Shown here: positions 10,694 to 22,748 of the stretch, piece by piece
Position numbering within the stretch: position 1 is the first letter of the stretch
Layout: every line of letters starts with the position of its first letter
NCBI GenBank assembly: GCA_014925825.1
Contig: JACGCK010000028.1
Coordinates: 62,001-126,000, forward strand
Source of the DNA: Pholiota molesta
Taxonomy: Eukaryota > Basidiomycota > Agaricomycetes > Agaricales > Strophariaceae
Reading direction: 5' to 3'
Length of the DNA stretch: 64,000 nt
Position numbers and translations under genes: made by a program
The notes under the pieces: model-generated
Told to the model about the DNA's origin: nothing
The model's database searches: none
What the model saw: only the letters and a program-made list of their open reading frames with translations

Positions 10694-13528
10694 ATGCTGG
10701 GTATCTGGGGCCAGGCATGTCTAAGACCACCATTAGCCGGCACTCTCAAGGTGGTTGGCGCTCGGAATTTCCACACGTCGAGGGCGGGCACTCGAAGCGT
10801 TCTCAACCTTCGGAATAGGATACCAACACATACGCACTCTTTTCGCCACGCTTTCCGAACCTTTCCAACTCAAAGGTTCAATTCAACGCAGGCCCCACCT
10901 CCGCCAACGACGTCACCAACAGCTCCGAAGACACGCTCTCTGTTATCGCGCTTTATTCCTAGTCCGTCAGATGTAAAAACGGGAACATTGGACAGTAAAT
11001 CTTCGTTCAAAAAGATTGTCGCTCTGGCTAAGCCGGAATGGAAGCCGTTGTCGATAGCTATTGGGCTTCTCCTCGCTTCGTCTGCGGTTTCGATGAGCAT
11101 ACCGTTCACGATTGGTAGATTGATCGACTTTTTCTCCACTGCGAATCCAGTGAGTTAAATATTCGACGTGTCATGAACAAATTTTGATTCCTCTCAGCAA
11201 CTTCCTTTCGGACTGTCCACTTGGCAAGCTTCAGCTGGACTTCTACTCCTTTTCACCCTGGGCGCGCTTGCCAACGCTGGTCGTGCAATGCTCATGCGAT
11301 TATCAGGTACGTTTTGTAACAAGGGAATTAATTCCTCTCATCATTTCTCTTCAGGTCAAAGGATCGTGGCGCGTCTACGGGAGCGAACTTTCGCAGCAGC
11401 CCTCAAACAAGAAGTCGAATTCGTGGAAAAAGGCGAAGGAGATGTTCTCAGCCGGCTGAGCGTGGATACCAGCATCGTCGGAGAAAGGTTCGTGTTGTAA
11501 AGGAGTGGCTTTGTCGCATGCTTATATGCGCTTAGTGTCACGCAGAACCTTTCGGATGGTCTTCGAGCAATTGTCATGTCCACTGTTGGACGTAAGTGTA
11601 TATGTCTACAGCCTCTTTTGAAATAGTACTCATCAAGAAACAACAGTCGGTGCTATGTTCTATGTGTCTCCCCAACTTACTATGTTGATGCTTGCTATTG
11701 TACCGCCGGTCTCTCTGGGTGCTGTAGGTCTTCCTTTTTCTTATTTTATGACTGCTGACACCCGTTTCAGGTGTTTTATGGTCGCTACTTGAAAAAGCTC
11801 TCCAACCAAACTCAAGAAGCCATGGGCGAAATGACGAAGGTTGCCACAGAGTCCCTATCTGCATTGCGCACAGTTCAATCCTTTAACGCGGTCCCTCAAG
11901 AAGAGCAAAAGTTCCATGAGAGGGTCCTTCATGTCCTCAAGCTTCAAAAGAAAGAGGCAATTGCAAGTGGTATTTTCTTTGGAAGCACAGGATGGAGCGG
12001 AAATGTCACTCTTCTTGGACTGTTGGGTTACGGTATGTTTTTGTAGGGCTCGTTCTAGAAAACCTACTGAATAAAGTTCAGGTGGAACACTAGTCTCTCA
12101 AGGAGCTATTTCGGTTGGAGACCTCACCAGTCTTCTACTTTACACTGTCTACGTGGGAAGCGGATTGCAGATGCTGACGTGAGTTTTTGTTCATGTATCA
12201 GAGCTGATTAGACTCACGAATAATATTTCTCAAGCTCATTCTTCGTATGTGCCCATTCTTGGTTTCATGAGCATTTTTTCTTATGCCCAGCCAGTCCTCG
12301 ATCATGCGGGAATCGGTGCTGGAATGCGGGTCTTCGAAGTCCTCCACAGGCAACCCGCTATACCATATAATCAGGGAGATGAAGTGCCAAAAGACCATAT
12401 CGGGCGTATCAAATTCGAACGTGTGTTCTTTGAATACCCAAGTCGAAAAGGTACACCTATTCTGAAGGAATTTGATCTCGAGTTGAAACCCGGAGAAAGC
12501 GTTGCTATTGTGTTTGTACTGCCCTTTGCTGCATGCTATCTGAACCTGATGTTCATCGTTTTCAGAGGGGAGAGCGGAGGAGGCAAATCTTCAATACATT
12601 CGCTCCTTGTCCGATTTTACGACCCTATCCAGGGCAAGATTACCTGGGACGGAAAAGGTATGCTGTACCTTGGCATCTTTAGAGGTAGTTGTCCTCATTT
12701 TCGCTGTAGACATTCGCGAATTTTCGACAACGTCATGGCGCCAGATTATCGGCATCGTTCCTCAAGACCCAGTCTTATTCACTGGTACAATAGCCTCTAA
12801 TATCGCGTTCGGAAACCCAAATGCTACCAGACAGGAGATCGAAATCGCAGCCCGGGAAGCCAACTGCGAGTTCGTCTGGGGTATGCCCGATGGATTCGAT
12901 ACTCAGAGTGAGTGAATCCCGTTCTTCTTGTCGAGTTAATCGACTAATGGGGTCTTCAAGTCGGTCGACTCAGTCTGAGCGGAGGGCAGCGTCAGCGTTT
13001 GGCGATAGCTCGGGCGTTATTGAAGAAACCTGTTATATTGGCTCTTGACGAAGCTACGAGTGCCCTTGATGCCACTTCTGAACGAAGAGTGCGGCTGTTC
13101 CATATCGTCTTTTCTCTTTTGTCGCTCATTTTCTGTTCTTCAGGTCAACGACGCCATCGACAAGATTCTTCATTCACGAAAGACTACAGTCTTGATCGTT
13201 GCGCATCGTCTATCTACCATTGCTCGTGCAGAACGTATTGTAGTCCTCGAAGGAGGACGCATCAGCGAATCAGGAACTTATCACGAATTGGTGAGTAATT
13301 TTCCGTCGTGCAGATTAAAGGAGTGGCGCTGACATGTTTCGATATCAGGTTGAACGTCCAGATTCTCGTTTCCGAGCTCTGATGGCCGCGCAACTAAATG
13401 CCGCTGCGGGTGAAACCATAACCTACAAGCCCGAGGAAGAAAATGAAGATACCTCGGAAGCTCATGAGGAGGCGGATGAACACCAGACGCAAGACTCAGA
13501 ATCCCAGCCTTCCCAGAAGGCATCATGA
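10694..13528 (+). CDS. MDL1: Mitochondrial ABC half-transporter (Mdl1/ABCB10-like)
   Basis: Thirteen exons separated by short introns encode roughly 735 residues. The N-terminus is rich in Arg, Ser and Thr and lacks acids ([23 protein letters not shown]), as expected of a mitochondrial presequence. A six-helix ABC membrane domain follows ([44 protein letters not shown]). The nucleotide-binding domain has Walker [11 protein letters not shown] (split by an intron after VAI), Q-loop [13 protein letters not shown], signature [17 protein letters not shown], Walker [14 protein letters not shown] and the H-loop IVAHRLSTI. The last 40 residues are acidic. One half-transporter must dimerise. Yeast Mdl1 exports peptides from the mitochondrial matrix, and ABCB10 is linked to haem metabolism. 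The Mdl1 rather than Atm1 assignment rests on the intracellular-loop and [11 protein letters not shown] wording and is moderately sure. Confidence 0.92.
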
Positions 13529-13876
13529 TCTATTTTTTTTTTATCACGTCCGGTATGTTCGTGAAACTCATATAATACCACCTCCACCCCCCGCATTGTA
13601 TCGAACTTACATCATCTTTGTCATTTATTTACATTTAGTAGCCATTAGAATACAGTCAACTCACCGAATATCTCACGATGGTGCCCTCCTCCGCGAGAGA
13701 TGACAGCACCCGCTGATCAGACTGCGATATCCAATTTAAGTGGACGAATCAAACCCACACCACGGCTGGGTCCTCGGACCTCGTGTATGTTCACCGTCAG
13801 TGACATAGAGTGACATCATCTTATGGGTCACAGTAATATTAAAGGCGCCTAGCTCGCGGCATCCTCATGCACTTCC
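13529..13876. other. Intergenic region
   Basis: This holds the 3' UTR of the ABC transporter gene and the promoter of the coiled-coil gene. A T-run follows the stop codon directly. No other feature was seen. Confidence 0.45.
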
Positions 13877-14971
13877 ATGCCTTCCCTCACCCTCAATAGC
13901 ACTGATGCGACCGGCTCTCCAGGTGTCGGACCTATCTCATTCGATGCGCAGATCGAGAAGACCAAGTCTTATACCCAACAGCTCAAGCTGCCCTTGGATG
14001 GTCTAACGGTTCGACTATAATGCATACAATGCCTGTAAATCTAACGGATAGGCCACGTTTATTATGTGCTGACAGGCCGCTTTCGATTCGTTGAATGTGC
14101 AGACGTTACAGCTTGCTCTCCTACATGATGTTGGAACGACGCAAGAGATGCTCGAGTTCGTATATCCATGGTCTGCACAATATCAATCAATGGGTTAACA
14201 GGCGTAGACTTCGCGATCAGATGCTCCAGCAGGACCAGAAACACAAGGATGGTCTTATGGAGATTCAAAGTGAGCTATCATGGAATCCCTCTGAATTTGC
14301 GCTAGTTGTGAATGGATAATTCCTTAAGACATTCTCGACGATCTGTTGAAGAACCAGATCATGGAAGCTATGCGAAAGGAAGGTTTATTATATTCCTTGA
14401 GCTGTGGTCTTCCGTCTCCTGACATCTGTATGCTAGTCGAAGAGGAGATCACGAATCAAATCGACGAAATTGTGAAAGAGAAGGTGGCTGAATGCCTCAA
14501 AGACCATATCCCTCCTGACCTTCAGGAGGAATTTGCGACAAGCAAGCGTGAATTACAAGAGCTCACCCTCCGATTACACAACTCGTAAGCAATGGCCTTA
14601 TCTGTATATATTCGACAGTACCCCAGGTATTAATCATTCTTATTTATTATATTCATTTTCAGGGAGAGCCGTCGTGCGAATGGCAAACTCAGATCCAACA
14701 AGCCTGACGATTCGCTTGCAACGATGTACATGACCAATGGAACCGTGAGCCCCGACTATCCAAAGGACCTGAAAGGACTCTTTTCTTTAGATGGTAAGTA
14801 TATACTTTATATCGTACCTCCTCCTCTTCCATCATTTTCTGATCCCTTGAAGCGGAGAAGGCCAGGGCTCTCATGACAGAATATGAGCTCCCAGACATTT
14901 CCGACTCTCGTGACCGAAATCTGAACAAGCTGATGCAATTCTGCGGTGTGCGATACCAATTGGTGGAATGA
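13877..14971 (+). CDS. Conserved coiled-coil protein of unknown function
   Basis: Seven exons (13877-14008, 14076-14155, 14202-14269, 14329-14382, 14437-14584, 14663-14793, 14853-14971) join in frame to 243 residues. The start is MPSLTLNSTDATGSPG, and a helical body follows with heptad-like charged stretches (ERRLRDQMLQQDQKHKDG, EEEITNQIDEIVKEKVAECL, EFATSKRELQELTLRLHN). The C-terminus contains a tidy conserved-looking block, SLDAEKARALMTEYELPDIS. No signal peptide, membrane segment or catalytic motif is present. Consistent phases across six introns support a real gene. I do not recognise the family. Confidence 0.75.
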
Positions 14972-15493
14972 GACTCTTACTGTTCTGATATATATTTCGG
15001 TACTAATGACGCTGAGCATACTTAGGTTCGACGCACCGGCTCTACTACTAATAATTGAGCCGAGAGCAACATATGTACATGCACTCACCGTCGTCCGTTT
15101 CTTCGATTCGGTGGGACCCTCGATATCTACTTATATTTGATTGCCTTCTCTGGGATGCGTATTCTGGTTTTTCAACAGCTTCAAAACCGAATGGCCTTTT
15201 AAAGCCTTACAACTAGAATATCTGTATGCATTGATTAATAGTGCCGATTTTATTCCCCGCATAAAATCGAATCTGAATCACTAAGACAGCTTGAGAAGTT
15301 TTTTATATGGTATTGTAGATGGGTGTCCGCAAGGCTGGCCGCTGGTGTTCGCATTAATGCGTTTTCGCGACTGATTTTCTCACGATTATTTATAACATAC
15401 TTTTGTCTCCGATTCATCAGCTCAACCGAATACCGATCAATCTATCGTTCACCACTCAGCAGTACCCAGCTCATCGAAGGCTCCAACGACATA
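14972..15493. other. Intergenic region
   Basis: AT-rich 3' flank of the coiled-coil gene and promoter of the prephenate dehydrogenase gene. The TYR1 frame is open upstream to 15323, but those residues are not family-like. Confidence 0.45.
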
Positions 15494-17452
15494 ATGACAT
15501 CTCAAAATTCTCCAGAAAACGAACGCAACTTGGCGTACAACGCGATACCCATCAATGTGCGGCCAAACGTATCACCGACATCCTCCATAGATGACCAGCC
15601 AACGATTGGCCTGATTGGCATGGGGGCCATGGGACGAATGTACGCGCAAGCTCTATGCCTTGCTGGTTGGAAAAAGTGTGTCAATTATACTCACTGCGAT
15701 CCATCGAGGAAGATGTTTACTGAGGCATAGGTCTCAGGATTCATGTCTGCGACCGACCTGAACGATTTGAACAACTTCAAAAGGATTACACTGGTATGTA
15801 TCCTCTTCATTCGCCAGGACTGTTTCTAATTCTTATTTTGTAGATAAACCCTCTATTCGCGTGATGCATGATGGCCATGCCGTTTCACGGTCGTCAGACT
15901 TCATCGTGTATTCAGTCGAAGCTGAATTCATTGATAAAGTAGTTGCAGAATTCGGCCCATGTGAGTCCACAGTTACTTGTACTACCGCGATATCTTTCGC
16001 TGCCGAACCATCGATGAATACCACAGGCTTAATATTTTCTTTCCATTTCGACAGCAACGAAAATGCACGCTATCGTAGCCGGCCAAACTTCGGTCAAAGC
16101 ACCCGAAAAAGCTGCATTTGAAAAGTATCTCCCAGAGGATGTTCACATCGTCTCGTGTCATTCTTTGCATGGACCGACCGTGAACCCGGTAGGGCAACCA
16201 CTCGTGAGTCGAATTGCCTTGAAATTTCTCGTGCACGCGCCTCGCCATACTTTCCCTCGATCCGCAGGCAATTAATCATGTCTTCCCGTTTTACTAAATG
16301 GACTGGTTATTTTAGGTCCTCATTCGTCACAGAGGCTCAGAAGCAGCACTAACTCTCGTTGAGAACATTCTTCGTCCCCTTGGATCGCGACACGTATACC
16401 TCTCCTATGAAGAGCATGATCGTGTAACGGCAAATACTCAAGCAGTAACCCACGCCGCGTTCCTAAGGTAGCTTTTCCCCTCCTCTCCTTGTTGATTGAT
16501 CGGGCATGCTCATAGCACTTCCAACTCCTCTGCCAGTATGGGCACGGCCTGGTTCTCTGCTCAATCCTATCCCTGGGAGCAGGGTCTCTACGTCGGGGGC
16601 ATCGAGACCGCCAAGGTAAACCTAACCCTCCGTATCTACTCAAATGCATGGCACGTATACGCCGGCCTCGCGATCCTCAACCCCGCCGCGAAAACGCAGA
16701 TTTACCGTTATGCGGCGAGCGCAACGGAGCTATTCAAGATGATGCTCGAAGGTGGGAATGGTGGGGCGGAAGAACAGCGCCGCTTCCGCGAGCGCGTTGA
16801 GTGGGCGAGAAAGGTGGTATTTGGCGACGAGAACAGCGCTGAGCGCCGCAGACGGCCGATCTTGCTCTCTGAGGATGTCCTCGACCGGTTTAGTCTCGGC
16901 GGGACCCCGACTCCACATCCTCCTCCCATCACGCTGTCAAAAAACCATATATGTGGACCCTCCTCGGGGTGCAGCTCACCCGTAGACGGCGAGGGGCTGG
17001 GACACGGCCAAATCCACCCGCCACCGAAATGGCGCCCGAACTCCCACCTCTCGCTCCTTGCCATGGTGGACTGTTGGGCACACCTTAACATCAACCCCTA
17101 TATCCATCTCTCCCTAGCCGCAACCCCCATCTTCAGGCTCTTCCTCGGCGTGGCGGAGCACCTCTTCCTCTCCCCTGCGCTCCTTTCAGCGTCGATCCAT
17201 TCGGCTTTGTTCGATACATGGCATAGGGCTGACGATCTCGAATTCGTATGCGCTGCACGAGGCTGGAGCCAGTGCGTGAGTTTTGGGAGCTTTAATGTTT
17301 ACCGGAAGCGATTTGAGGAGACAGCGGCGTTCTTTGAGGGCCGGTTCCAAGAGGCTGGGAAGCTTGGTGCGGAGATGATCAAGGCGGTTATGGAAAGTGA
17401 GGTGAAAAGGGAGGAGGAGGAAGAGAAAGCAAAGGAAAAAGAGATGAAATAA
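15494..17452 (+). CDS. TYR1: Prephenate dehydrogenase (tyrosine biosynthesis)
   Basis: Six exons (15494-15675, 15738-15793, 15844-15960, 16055-16203, 16316-16467, 16516-17452) give about 530 residues. The N-terminal Rossmann fold begins TIGLIGMGAMGRMYAQAL, the GxGxxG dinucleotide-binding loop. IHVCDRPERFEQLQKDY follows, then HIVSCHSLHGPTVNPVGQPLV, the conserved His-bearing substrate region of TyrA enzymes. The helical C-terminal half includes WFSAQSYPWEQGLYVGGIE and NSHLSLLAMVDCWAHLNINP. The enzyme oxidatively decarboxylates prephenate to 4-hydroxyphenylpyruvate with NAD(P)+. It is longer than yeast Tyr1 (452). About 45 extra residues rich in Pro, Gly and Ser (near 16905-17040) interrupt the GGTPTP...NSHLSLLAM region. 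They may be a loop insertion or an intron I could not place. The Lys/Glu tail is unremarkable. Confidence 0.9.
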
Positions 17453-17830
17453 TGTGGAGGGTCGCTGGAAGTAAGTAAGAACTCCTAAGGGCAGAAATCG
17501 GGTGTATAAAAGAGTGATGAATGCCTGGTATTCGACTCATTATTAGCTGGTATCAAATACTACATATACACATTCGCATTATATGTGGCACACCATCGCA
17601 GATGGCTAAAGCGATGTGTCTGCTTAGCGTTTGTTCCCTATATTAATTTTCTATGAAACTCCTTTGTTCTTTCCCAGCCGTTACTGGCGAGTGGTACTCA
17701 AGTGGCATCTGCGCTGCCCATGCCTAACAATTATGGATAGAAGCACGTAACTAGTCGACCATCGAGGGAAGCCGACGATCCCGAGCGCCCATTGCCCATA
17801 TGTATTTCACAGCGTAGGTGCTGATATGTG
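17453..17830. other. 3' flank of TYR1
   Basis: AT-rich, no coding signal. Its last 35 or so bases resemble the sequence just upstream of the intact tRNA-Tyr at 20218, so they belong to a duplicated segment. Confidence 0.4.
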
Positions 17831-17864
17831 CCCTCGATAGCTCAGCTGGCAGAGCGTGGGACTG
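17831..17864 (+). pseudogene. Truncated tRNA-Tyr copy (5' half)
   Basis: Thirty-four bases match the 5' half of the tRNA-Tyr at 20218 with one T-to-C change in the D loop. The match covers the acceptor 5' strand, D arm and anticodon 5' stem and stops at the first anticodon base. Unrelated sequence follows. The flank upstream is also similar to that of the intact gene. It cannot fold into a full tRNA. Confidence 0.8.
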
Positions 17865-18700
17865 GGCTCCGGCGCAGGTCTTTCCATCTGGCGCAAGTTC
17901 GCTTACGCACCTGCGTAAACAGGGGCCTTTCTCCTACGCCTGGCTTTTGTGTGAGCTGATAAGGAACCTTGAGCTCGTCACCGGCTTGCTCCAGCCTCCG
18001 GATTTTTGCGAAGACTGAGAATGTCTTCCTCGAAGATGTCGTTTTTGATGGTCATGGCTTCCAGCATAAGCACAGCATCCATCACCATGACTGACTTCGG
18101 CAGGTTTCGAACAGACTGCTGAGTACTGCCATGGATGTTAGCGAGAAACTATTTGTGTATTATTTCCTTACAATTGAGAGGCGTCCATTCGTTTTCCTTT
18201 CATCCAGTGAAACTTCATAAAAACAATCATCTCAAGGCCACAGTCTTCGTCATAGCCGACAATAGAAAATTGGACATCCTTATACGAGTAAATATCCAGT
18301 TTGCATAACACTAAACCGACTGATCTTCCACATCAAGAACTGGTCTTCACCAGCGTAGTCATTCAACTCTACAACAGAACCCCATCGAAAGCCCATGGCG
18401 TACATCAAAGTTGCCATAGTCATGAATCATGATTTGCAGACGCTGAAAGAAAATAAGCATATACACATGAAAAAAAAAGGGTAGTCTTACTGTATACGAC
18501 TCATTGAAGCCAACCTCCAAGTTCCAAGCCATAGCCAGAAACTCTGCCAAATCTGATTCACTCAGGATACATTTTTCCTTCCGGTCGGTGGCGATGACTT
18601 TCTCCACTTTGGTCATGTTGGCGACCATCTACAGAGTGTCACCTTGCTGAAAGCAATGGTCCCCCACCGTCGAAATTAGTAATCATCCTGTACATCAAAC
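17865..18700 (-). pseudogene. Possible degraded protein gene
   Basis: On the minus strand, several protein-like stretches lie in order but in different frames. They are MVANMTKVEKVIATDRKEKC... (from 18628), RLQIMIHDYGNFDV (about 18440), YAMGFRWGSVVELNDYAGED (about 18400-18330) and SVMVMDAVLMLEAMTIKNDI (about 18100-18030). Splice sites join some but not all of them; a frame break near 18400 could not be bridged by an intron. I read this as a decayed or error-bearing gene. The family is not recognised. Confidence 0.3.
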
Positions 18701-19796
18701 ACTCACAAACAGTATCCTACGGTCCAAACGTCGAAAAATGTTGAGATGGAATGTTGGTGACGTTAGAATCACACATGACCAAACAGTATAGCACAGCCTG
18801 AGCGCCGAGCTGCATGCTCTCTAGGTCGTTTACCGAGTTCTATCTGTCCACCACTGTCAGCTCGCCGCCGCCCTCACTCCCTTGTCACCCCCGCGCCGCC
18901 GCCGTGTGCCCCTCCCCTCCATCGAGGGATGTGGGCCGGCTCTCAACTTCGCCATCGCCAGCACAACACACCACGGAATCAGAACGCGACTCAAACAGGT
19001 TCGCATGGACGGGCGGCAGCTACGAGTGTAGCCGGAAGCTATAAGGGCAACAAACAGCGTGCATCCCGGATGGGCGGCTACGGACACGAACACGGCGGAC
19101 GACGCGCGCATGGCGGACAGACGCGAGCAGTGAGTACGTCAGGGCTTGCGAGCGGGCTGATCACGAACGCGAACACAGCTCAACGAATGGGAAATGAATA
19201 GACGGTAGCCGCAAGTACGGCGACACGAGTACGGCAGGGCGCAGCGACTCATACCCCACCATCTATACGTGCAAGGAGGCTGCACAGACACGCGCTCGCT
19301 GTGCGCTGCATACGCCCTGAAGCCGAGGCCTGGTCCGAGGACGAGCCCTGGCTTGGGCTTGGTATGGCCTACGGCTCAGGATCGCAAATCGGTGAGGTAC
19401 TCTTCTTTTTCATTGACATTTTCTTTGAGCACTCATCTTGTCACGATTTACATGGCCACCGGAAGTTTATTTGCATATACATAAGTCTAGCTTTGCTCAG
19501 TTGTCTAGATGAAAGTGTTACAGTCATACACCGAACTTTCGTGAATCAATCTTTTTTTCCTTTGAAATCTCTACGACGACATCCAAGTACATCCAAAATT
19601 CGTTCGTGATTCATATTATACCCCGACAACATTCTATATACAATAGCGATTAAGAAATTATAAGATCTTTATACAAGTCTCTGTCAAAAGTGTGCAATAA
19701 TAGGTACAACGTCAAACAGCTAGACACCATCCAGGTTAAAATTTAAATCTAAACTGATTGAGCCAAGACATACCTTCCCAACAAAACTTATCTTCC

Positions 19797-19827
<31 letters not shown>

Positions 19828-20217
19828 ATTTGTGCATATGCGATATTATTACATGATTATTACTGAGACTCACTTGGGAAAATGCTTACTACAATATGCC
19901 TACATTAAATGATTATCAATTTTTCATTATTTTCACAATCAGCAAGGTGTCGAGGAGACCGCAGGTCGACCTTTCATTAAATATAGCAAAGACAAAAATT
20001 GGCACGCATACATTAAGTATTTCTTCACGTTGTTCAGAAGTTGCCTTGATACAATAATGTGGATTACGCTAGGAGAATTTAGATAACGTCTCGAGAGTGA
20101 CTCAAAACTCAGAGAATCATGTTGGAATCATGGTAAAAGTTCATCGTAGTCTTGTATTTCCAGCCCCATTGCGCCTCATTGCGCATATGAATTGCACTGT
20201 GTAGAGTCCATCATCTG
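18701..20217. other. Gene-poor region
   Basis: A GC-rich stretch (about 18850-19340) with open but non-protein-like frames is followed by AT-rich sequence with no exon signals. A poly-A tract lies at 19797-19828. Confidence 0.4.
19797..19828 (+). repeat. Poly-A tract
   Basis: Thirty-two bases, all A except one G at 19815. It could be a retrotransposed tail or a simple repeat; no coding remnant is visible just upstream. Confidence 0.9.
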
Positions 20218-20304
20218 CCCTCGATAGCTCAGTTGGCAGAGCGTGGGACTGTAACGGGTTACGTAATCATCCCGAGGTCGCTGGTTCGAAACCGGCTTGA
20301 GGGA
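20218..20304 (+). tRNA. tRNA-Tyr: tRNA-Tyr (anticodon GUA) with a 14-nt intron
   Basis: The acceptor strand CCCTCGA pairs with TTGAGGG at 20297-20303, with A as discriminator base. A D arm with AGCTCAGTTGGCAGAGC follows. The anticodon stem TGGGA pairs with TCCCG around a loop reading CTGTAA, giving anticodon GTA. The T arm is GCTGGTTCGAAACCGGC. Between loop positions 37 and 38 lies an insert of about 14 nt (CGGGTTACGTAATC). Introns at this site are universal in eukaryotic tRNA-Tyr. The GTTCGAA and TAGCTCAGTTGG boxes are good internal RNA polymerase III promoters. Confidence 0.93.
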
Positions 20305-20305
20305 C

Positions 20306-20310
20306 TTTTT
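20306..20310 (+). terminator. RNA polymerase III terminator of tRNA-Tyr
   Basis: A run of five T directly after the tRNA 3' end, the usual pol III stop; a second T-run follows within 10 bases. Confidence 0.7.
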
Positions 20311-20861
20311 GCTTTTTGGGGATCTTTTTAATTTTTGCGTGTCTACTATCTACATAGCAGTTTTGGGCCCCGCAGCTTGCGGTCCGGCCCCTTCGGGCCG
20401 TCCCTTAGCACTGGTATGTATTTTGAATGGGATCGTATTAAAACTACTTTTTTGCTGATGGCTGTCTTGATGATATGCCCAAGCGCTCATGATCAACCTC
20501 CGAGTGAAGCCTAGGCACCATAGGTGATATACCATTAATATCTCCATCTAATATTCAAAGCTCTCTGGAATTTCAACCTCTTTGCGCATGCCGTGCTGCG
20601 CAAGGCTAACGGTTTCTTCAACTTCTACAGTCTCTGGCAGTGGCGGGCGCAATTAATTGAAGCCTTGAAAAGGGAGTCGAGTGCTTCAGCAACTTGAAGT
20701 AGCAGCCCACCATTGATCCGGACATTAATTCAAATTGGACGGGCATCACTTTTGCGCGTGATTGTCTGCACTGCCTGGCACGCGCCGCAGCACGCGCGTC
20801 ATGACATGAATAGAACTCACGCTCTTGTTGAGCCTAGATACCGTCTTTACTCCTCGCCACC
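20311..20861. other. Intergenic region
   Basis: Promoter side of the saccharopine-dehydrogenase-like gene. A GC-rich inverted stretch (GGGCCCCGCAGCTTGCGGTC.. near 20365) is the only local structure seen. No gene. Confidence 0.4.
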
Positions 20862-22564
20862 ATGGCAGACAAATCTGATATCCTGGTCCTCGGTGCCACA
20901 GGCTACACCGGTCAACTTGTCACTCGATATCTCTCGGCCCACCCACAACGCTCGCAGTTCACACTAGCTCTTGGAGCACGCTCGCCACAAAAGCTCAAAA
21001 AGCTAGTCCAGCAACTCAATCTACCCGCGTCAGTGAAGGCCGTCCAAGTCGATGTGACAAAAGAGGACGAAATTGAGGCAGCAGTGAAGCAGACCCGCGT
21101 TGTCATCAACACTGTGGGGCCGTATTGGTTGTGGGGAACGCCTGTTGTGCGGTATGTGGCAATTGTTTCGAGATACGCAGACCCGCGCTCTAACAGCCAT
21201 TACTTCAGTTCGTGTGTGCGCAACGGTGTGCACTACGTGGATTTGACAGGCGAACCAGCATTTGTCTATAAAATAGTCCATGAGTATGTCCTTACAATCT
21301 CCATACATGTGCGAATCATATTTACTGTGCCATATAGACTAGATTACTATGCTACAAAGACCGGTGCCATCATTGTCCCTGCATGCGGATTCGATTCAAT
21401 ACCCTCCGATGTATCCGCGTATCTCGCCAATAAAACGCTGAAATCCCTCGGCGCATCCTCCACAGGAGAATACTTAAATCCCGGCACCTCACGCAGCGCC
21501 CATGAGTTCCGTGGTGGAATCTCTGGCGGTACAATAGCATCTTTGATGACGTACCTTGACAAAACCCCAAAAAGAATTATGAAGGAGGCTGGAAGACCAT
21601 ATTCGACAAGTCCAATAATTGGCGTACGCCCCGCCTTCCGCTTCTTGTATGACCTTCCGGTGCCAAATGCAAAAACACTGAATGGGGCGATCTTCTTCAT
21701 GGCACAATCTAATAGAGCTATCGTGCAACGAACATTCGGATTGTTCGAGTTGCAAAAGCAGGAAAGTACGTGGACATTTTCAAAATCCTCAACCGAACGA
21801 TAAACTGACGGAATTCTTTTGTAACAGAAAAAGACAAGGAGTCAGCTGTACTCTCTTATGGCCCTCAATTCGTGTATGACGAATTTATGGTCACACCCGG
21901 TCCTGTCTCTGCAATGCTCTTTACTGTGGCACTCTTCGTAGGGTTTGGAATGCTCCTTTTTAAACCAGTGAGTAATCTTTCGTATTATCTTGTTCGCAGT
22001 ATTTCTAATAGATGTTTTTAGATTCGCAATCTTGTACACAAGTTTCTTCCACAGTCTGGGGAGGGTCCTACCGACGAGTTGCGTATTAAATTCTTAAAAA
22101 ATCAGTACTGTTTACTGATTTATGATGGTCATTTCCAATCAAGATATATGCAGAAAGGGTTCTTTAAGGTTACGAATATCACTACGGCCGCCTCATCGCC
22201 TTCTGTGAAGGTCAAGACGGTGATTAAGGGAAATGGCGACCCAGGTTATCTGCTCACCGCACGTAAGTGCCATTCAAATGCTCCCCTGATCCCATAGTCA
22301 CTGCTGATATAACGCCGAAACCTATTTTAAGTTATGATCTCTGAATCAGCCCTATGCTTCCTCCTTCCGCCCGCTTCTGCCAGCAAGACCGCTGTCGCAC
22401 AGAAAGATAATATCCACGCTCTACCTGCGCTGGCGCGTCAAGGCGGTGTCTTGACGGCCATGACAGCTTTCGGGGACGAGTTGATCCACCGCCTAGAGGA
22501 GACAGGTAAATTCGAGTTCTCGAGCTCTGTTGTTGAAGACGCCGATAGCAAGAAACGTGTTTGA
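20862..22564 (+). CDS. Saccharopine-dehydrogenase-like oxidoreductase
   Basis: Six exons joined by five introns give about 467 residues. The N-terminus MADKSDILVLGATGYTGQLV carries the GxTGYTG nucleotide-binding loop of saccharopine-dehydrogenase-like or trans-acting enoyl-reductase-like proteins. VRNGVHYVDLTGEPAFVYKIVHE and GAIIVPACGFDSIPSDVSAYL, both typical of the family, follow. A hydrophobic segment (FTVALFVGFGMLLF) about two-thirds along suggests membrane or lipid-droplet association, as in the human SCCPDH group. The C-terminal part ends in SKKRV. The substrate of the eukaryotic members is not known, and true saccharopine reductase activity should not be assumed. The start has a good context (CACCATGG). 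Confidence 0.9.
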
Positions 22565-22748
22565 ATGATACCAGTGAGGATTCTTTTATTTTACTTGTAG
22601 ATCAAGAGCCTTTGGAGGTTGCACGGCTCGTTATATATTTGGATCACATTTGGCACATAAACATACTAATTTCTAGCATATAATTCGTTATCTATTTAAT
22701 CCTGGATGCATCGAATGACAACAACCTGGATTGCAAGTCGCTCCCTAG

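Noticed and set aside
18814..19201. GC-rich open frames on both strands
   Set aside because: No consistent frame, start or intron; residues look random.
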